Of a DNA stretch of 64,000 bases, positions 61,638 to 64,000 are shown piece by piece (within the stretch, counting starts at the first letter, position 1; each line of letters starts with the position of its first letter). Under the pieces are notes generated by a model that was given only the letters and a program-made list of their open reading frames with translations, was not told the DNA's origin and did not search any database. The translations under genes and the position numbers were made by a program. The DNA lies in contig NZ_AP022842.1 in NCBI RefSeq assembly GCF_011398925.1, positions 2,344,001 through 2,408,000 of the forward strand. The letters run 5' to 3'. The stretch comes from Bacillus sp. KH172YL63 (lineage in GTDB: Bacteria > Bacillota > Bacilli > Bacillales > Bacillaceae_B).

Positions 61638-62543
61638 CTACACGTTCAAATCATACCTGGTATATCCCCGGTACACGTACATACCGGCTTTTTGATACAC
61701 AATCGTCGCTTCTGTCGGACTGCTGCTGTCCACTGCGAGGGCTGCAGTTGTCATCCCGTAATCCTTTAAAGTCTGAAAGGCTTGATGGAGCAAGTCATGG
61801 GCCAACCCGTTTCTTCGCCAATTTCTGCGAATTCCGATATGGGTGATTTCCCCCAATTTTGTTTCTTCATTAACCGCAGAAAAGGCAAATCCGACCAAGG
61901 TATCGCCCTTCCATAAAAGGTACCATAGATTCGGATCAAACGCCGGTGTTTGAAATCGCTTCTTAAAGTCTTGAAGAGTTGAAGGATGATAATCAAAGTG
62001 GTCAGAAAATACTTCCTCAAACGCTTCATGGAGCTTTTCCGTATCAGAGGCAGGTTGAAAGCTTGAAATGCGGTAAACAGCCGGCAAGGTTGGATCGGGT
62101 AAGCTTCCGAGTTCTTTTTTCATTTGGAACCAGTAGCGGGCAGGTGTGAAACCGCATGTTTCAAATGACCGCTTCTCTACTTCAATGTTTGCGGACAGGA
62201 TGATGATCAAATCCCCCTGGCCATCCTTTTTTTTCGCCTTGGCTGATGAAATCAACTCATTTAACAGCATCGTGATATACTGACCCATCTTCTCATTGGG
62301 TTCCGCGATGACCAGCGCAGGAAGACGATGATCTTTCACAGTCAGGATGGAAGCGGCTGAAAGGTCCCCATTTTGAAACAGGCCGATCCGATCTGTTTCA
62401 GGAATGCCGTTTAGCATGTTCCGGATTTCATCTTCACCCGTCTGAATTTCTCCAAACACTGATGATTCATATCGATTGAACAATTCAATCATAGCAGGCA
62501 AATCACGTATTGTGATGACTCTTTTACTGATTCCAACCAACAT
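61638..62543 (-). CDS. Double-domain GNAT acetyltransferase
   Basis: 301 residues. The N-terminal half (about 1-145) looks like a degenerate GNAT fold, and the C-terminal half (about 155-300) has the canonical acetyl-CoA motif IGIRRNWRRNGLAHDLLHQA and a DSSSPTEATIVYQKAGMYVYRGY C-terminal strand. Tandem GNATs of this kind occur in antibiotic and MshD-like acetyltransferases. Substrate unknown. GGAGGAGAAT precedes the ATG. Confidence 0.8.
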   Translation of the reverse strand: MLVGISKRVITIRDLPAMIELFNRYESSVFGEIQTGEDEIRNMLNGIPETDRIGLFQNGDLSAASILTVKDHRLPALVIAEPNEKMGQYITMLLNELISSAKAKKKDGQGDLIIILSANIEVEKRSFETCGFTPARYWFQMKKELGSLPDPTLPAVYRISSFQPASDTEKLHEAFEEVFSDHFDYHPSTLQDFKKRFQTPAFDPNLWYLLWKGDTLVGFAFSAVNEETKLGEITHIGIRRNWRRNGLAHDLLHQAFQTLKDYGMTTAALAVDSSSPTEATIVYQKAGMYVYRGYTRYDLNV

Positions 62544-62582
62544 TATTCTCCTCCATTTGTTTGCTGTACAATGGTATAAAAA

Positions 62583-62617
62583 AAGCTGATTTCTTCATTC
62601 AAGAGAAGAAATCAGCA
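62583..62617 (-). terminator. Terminator of the DUF6501 gene
   Basis: GCTGATTTCTTC/GAAGAAATCAGC 12-bp stem with T7 on the minus strand. Confidence 0.85.
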
Positions 62618-62623
62618 GTGGCA

Positions 62624-62827
62624 TTATACTTCTTCAAAGTATTCTTTGTAGAAGCCGCCCATCTTTCCACTTTCATCGATCACGAAGTAATAATCTTCAG
62701 ATTCATTCTTCACTTCGTATTCTTTGCCGATGGTAAGGACATTCTCCACCGTGTATTTTTTTGCATCTGTATGTACACACTTAATTTTCTTTCCAGTTTT
62801 GCTTTCGGTCCAATTTTGATGGATCAT
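62624..62827 (-). CDS. DUF6501 family protein
   Basis: 67 residues: MIHQNWTESKTGKKIKCVHTDAKKY, then TIGKEYEVKNESEDYYFVIDESGKMGGFYKEYFEEV. Matches DUF6501 (a short Bacillales family) as I remember it; role unknown. Start 62827 has AAGGAGGTTG upstream. Confidence 0.8.
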   Translation of the reverse strand: MIHQNWTESKTGKKIKCVHTDAKKYTVENVLTIGKEYEVKNESEDYYFVIDESGKMGGFYKEYFEEV

Positions 62828-62982
62828 TTCAACAACCTCCTTAGTGAATAGAACTATGCTACTAGTATATTCCTCGAGCGCCATTAGTTCAACCACATTT
62901 GTATGTCCATGGTTAGATGAAACTTTCCCACCCCTTCATTCGTATATATATATGGAAATGATGAAAAGGAGTGGTATATAGG

Positions 62983-63189
62983 ATGAAGCATGATAAAGGG
63001 TGTATGAAATGTGGTGGAACCGAAGCCGGCACGAAGGATATTTCCACATCCGGTACCGGCCTGTCCAAGATGTTTGATGTACAGCACAACCAATTTACCG
63101 TTGTCTACTGCAAAAATTGCGGCTATTGTGAGCTATACAATAAACAGAGCTCAACCGCTTCAAACATTCTGGATCTGTTCTTGGGATAA
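62983..63189 (+). CDS. Zinc-ribbon protein, nucleic-acid-binding type (COG3478-like)
   Basis: 68 residues. Two CxxC pairs (CMKC at about 7-10, CKNC at about 44-47) plus a Cys-x-Tyr-x-Glu end. KHDKGCMKCGGTEAGTKDIS and VYCKNCGYCELYNK are the COG3478 pattern. Start 62983 has AAAGGAG about 11 nt upstream. MITE copy D begins at the base after the stop codon. Confidence 0.75.
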   Translation: MKHDKGCMKCGGTEAGTKDISTSGTGLSKMFDVQHNQFTVVYCKNCGYCELYNKQSSTASNILDLFLG

Positions 63190-63546
63190 GGCTCTTTTCG
63201 CATAGGTTGTTCCTATTATTAGACGTTAATGTGAGCATCTTCGGTAATTTGAGACAGAGAATAAAAAATGCCATAGCAATGAATCGAGTGCAATATACTT
63301 GATTGACGTTGATCACTACTATTCAGAAGATGAATAAGTAGTTAATCCAATGTATTTTTGGTAGTTATCTTCGATGGTTGATTGGAGCGGAAGATGCTCG
63401 ACTCCTGCGGGAACTGATGGACAGGTGAGACCCCGCAGGACGAAGTCCGAGGAGGCTCACCGCCATCCCCGCGGAAAGCGAGCATCTGCAGCGGAAATCA
63501 ACCGCATCTCGCTTGTCTAAAAGCCACAATGTGTACGAACACAGCC
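63190..63546 (-). mobile_element. MITE copy D (inverted), 357 bp
   Basis: Reverse orientation relative to A and B. Left end GGCTCTTTTCGCATAGG, right end reversed GGCTGTGTTCGTACACATTG. The flanking 8-mers TGGGATAA (63182-63189) and TAGGATTA (63547-63554) match at 6 of 8 positions, fitting a decayed target duplication. The core hairpin is intact. The left boundary touches the stop of the gene at 62983. Confidence 0.8.
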
Positions 63547-63656
63547 TAGGATTAACAATTTGTGAAGATTGGGAGAAAATTGTCTTTTTTTCAATTATTT
63601 TGTCACACCACCCTGTATATATGGTATATTATAGGAGGTTAAGGGGTGGAAATGAA

Positions 63657-63995
63657 ATGGAAACAGCTAAATATTTACACAGATTGGGCATGTTCCTCAC
63701 AGCCCTACTGATTATTTACATGTGTTCACACCGTCCGAGTGAAGCCGAGTTTTATTCCTGGCTCCTGGATAAATACCATATAGAGTGCCATGACTCCATC
63801 ACCTGCACGAAGGTTGATGAAGGTCACTCCTATACAACGATGATTGAGACCGGTTCTAATATTAAAAATGGTTATCTGCTTTTCAACACAATCGGAAAAA
63901 TTTACGAAGATGAACACGGTACCCGAACAACCGTGAAAGCGATGGGGATGTTTGGTAAATATTTCACCATCATCGTGGATGAACAAGAGAAATAG
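63657..63995 (+). CDS. Membrane-anchored exported protein, unknown
   Basis: 112 residues with an N-terminal anchor helix (LGMFLTALLIIYMC, about 9-22) and an exported beta-rich part (YSWLLDKYHIECHDSITCTKVDEG, then GYLLFNTIGKIYED). Two Cys at EC-x-x-x-x-x-TC could pair. Not recognised. Start 63657 has AAGGGGTGG 8 nt upstream, plus a further AGGAGG at 63633; the frame is open to 63513 through the MITE, which I reject. Confidence 0.6.
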   Translation: METAKYLHRLGMFLTALLIIYMCSHRPSEAEFYSWLLDKYHIECHDSITCTKVDEGHSYTTMIETGSNIKNGYLLFNTIGKIYEDEHGTRTTVKAMGMFGKYFTIIVDEQEK

Positions 63996-64000
63996 ACTGT

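Noticed and set aside
63513..63656. Extension of the last gene into MITE copy D
   Set aside because: The extra codons come from the repeat end; a ribosome site lies just before 63657.

Overview
The window reads as a chromosomal segment of an endospore-forming Bacillaceae bacterium (Bacillus sensu lato; a Rossellomorea-like genus is possible but unproven). The evidence is a gerA/gerB/gerC-type germination operon, a YhcN-like spore lipoprotein, YdjO, VmlR, YkpA, YhfK, malate:quinone oxidoreductase, strong AGGAGG-type ribosome binding sites and many compact intrinsic terminators. There is no prophage, rRNA, tRNA or CRISPR array. The accessory signal comes from one insertion sequence and a family of small non-autonomous repeats.

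Layout. 1-9.2 kb: small housekeeping and stress genes, mostly on the minus strand (YhfK-like protein, acetyltransferase, tiny membrane proteins, VOC protein, two oxidoreductase/kinase-like genes, an ECF sigma/anti-sigma pair, a methyltransferase). 9.3-13.9 kb: a DUF3891 gene, then a complete IS1595-type insertion sequence (10276-11796) with an 8-bp target duplication that carries a small CxxC zinc-ribbon gene as cargo, then a PepSY/YtkA-like membrane pair. 14-23.6 kb: MFS pump with TetR repressor, mqo, an E. coli-style FadR regulator co-transcribed with a fatty acid hydroxylase-like enzyme, and an ABC-2 exporter. 24-34 kb: a sugar module made of a ChvE/MmsA/MmsB monosaccharide ABC transporter under a perfect cre site, plus a sensing operon (sugar-binding protein, YesM-like kinase, YesN-like regulator, XylF-like protein). 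34-46 kb: vmlR with an attenuator leader, YhcN, a ZIP-like transporter, a MutS2-like protein without an Smr domain preceded by a strongly structured RNA region, YkpA, RecQ and YdjO. 46-54 kb: spore germination operon, DUF1033 protein, cupredoxin, YidC and a D,D-carboxypeptidase. 54-64 kb: XpaC-TelA pair, cation/proton antiporter, MoxR ATPase with VWA partner, a double-GNAT protein and small genes.

The most unusual material is the mobile DNA. The IS1595-type element and four 217-358 bp repeats (42682, 45561, 54356, 63190) share the same terminal inverted repeats. One repeat has a perfect 8-bp target duplication and another a degraded one. They look like MITEs mobilised in trans by IS1595-family transposase. 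Inside is a GC-rich hairpin with compensatory changes between copies. Other points of interest are the FadR operators (TGGT-N3-ACCA, as in E. coli), the RNA upstream of the MutS2-like gene, the vmlR leader, an exact 20-nt tandem repeat, and several small genes (42-45 codons) with good ribosome binding sites.
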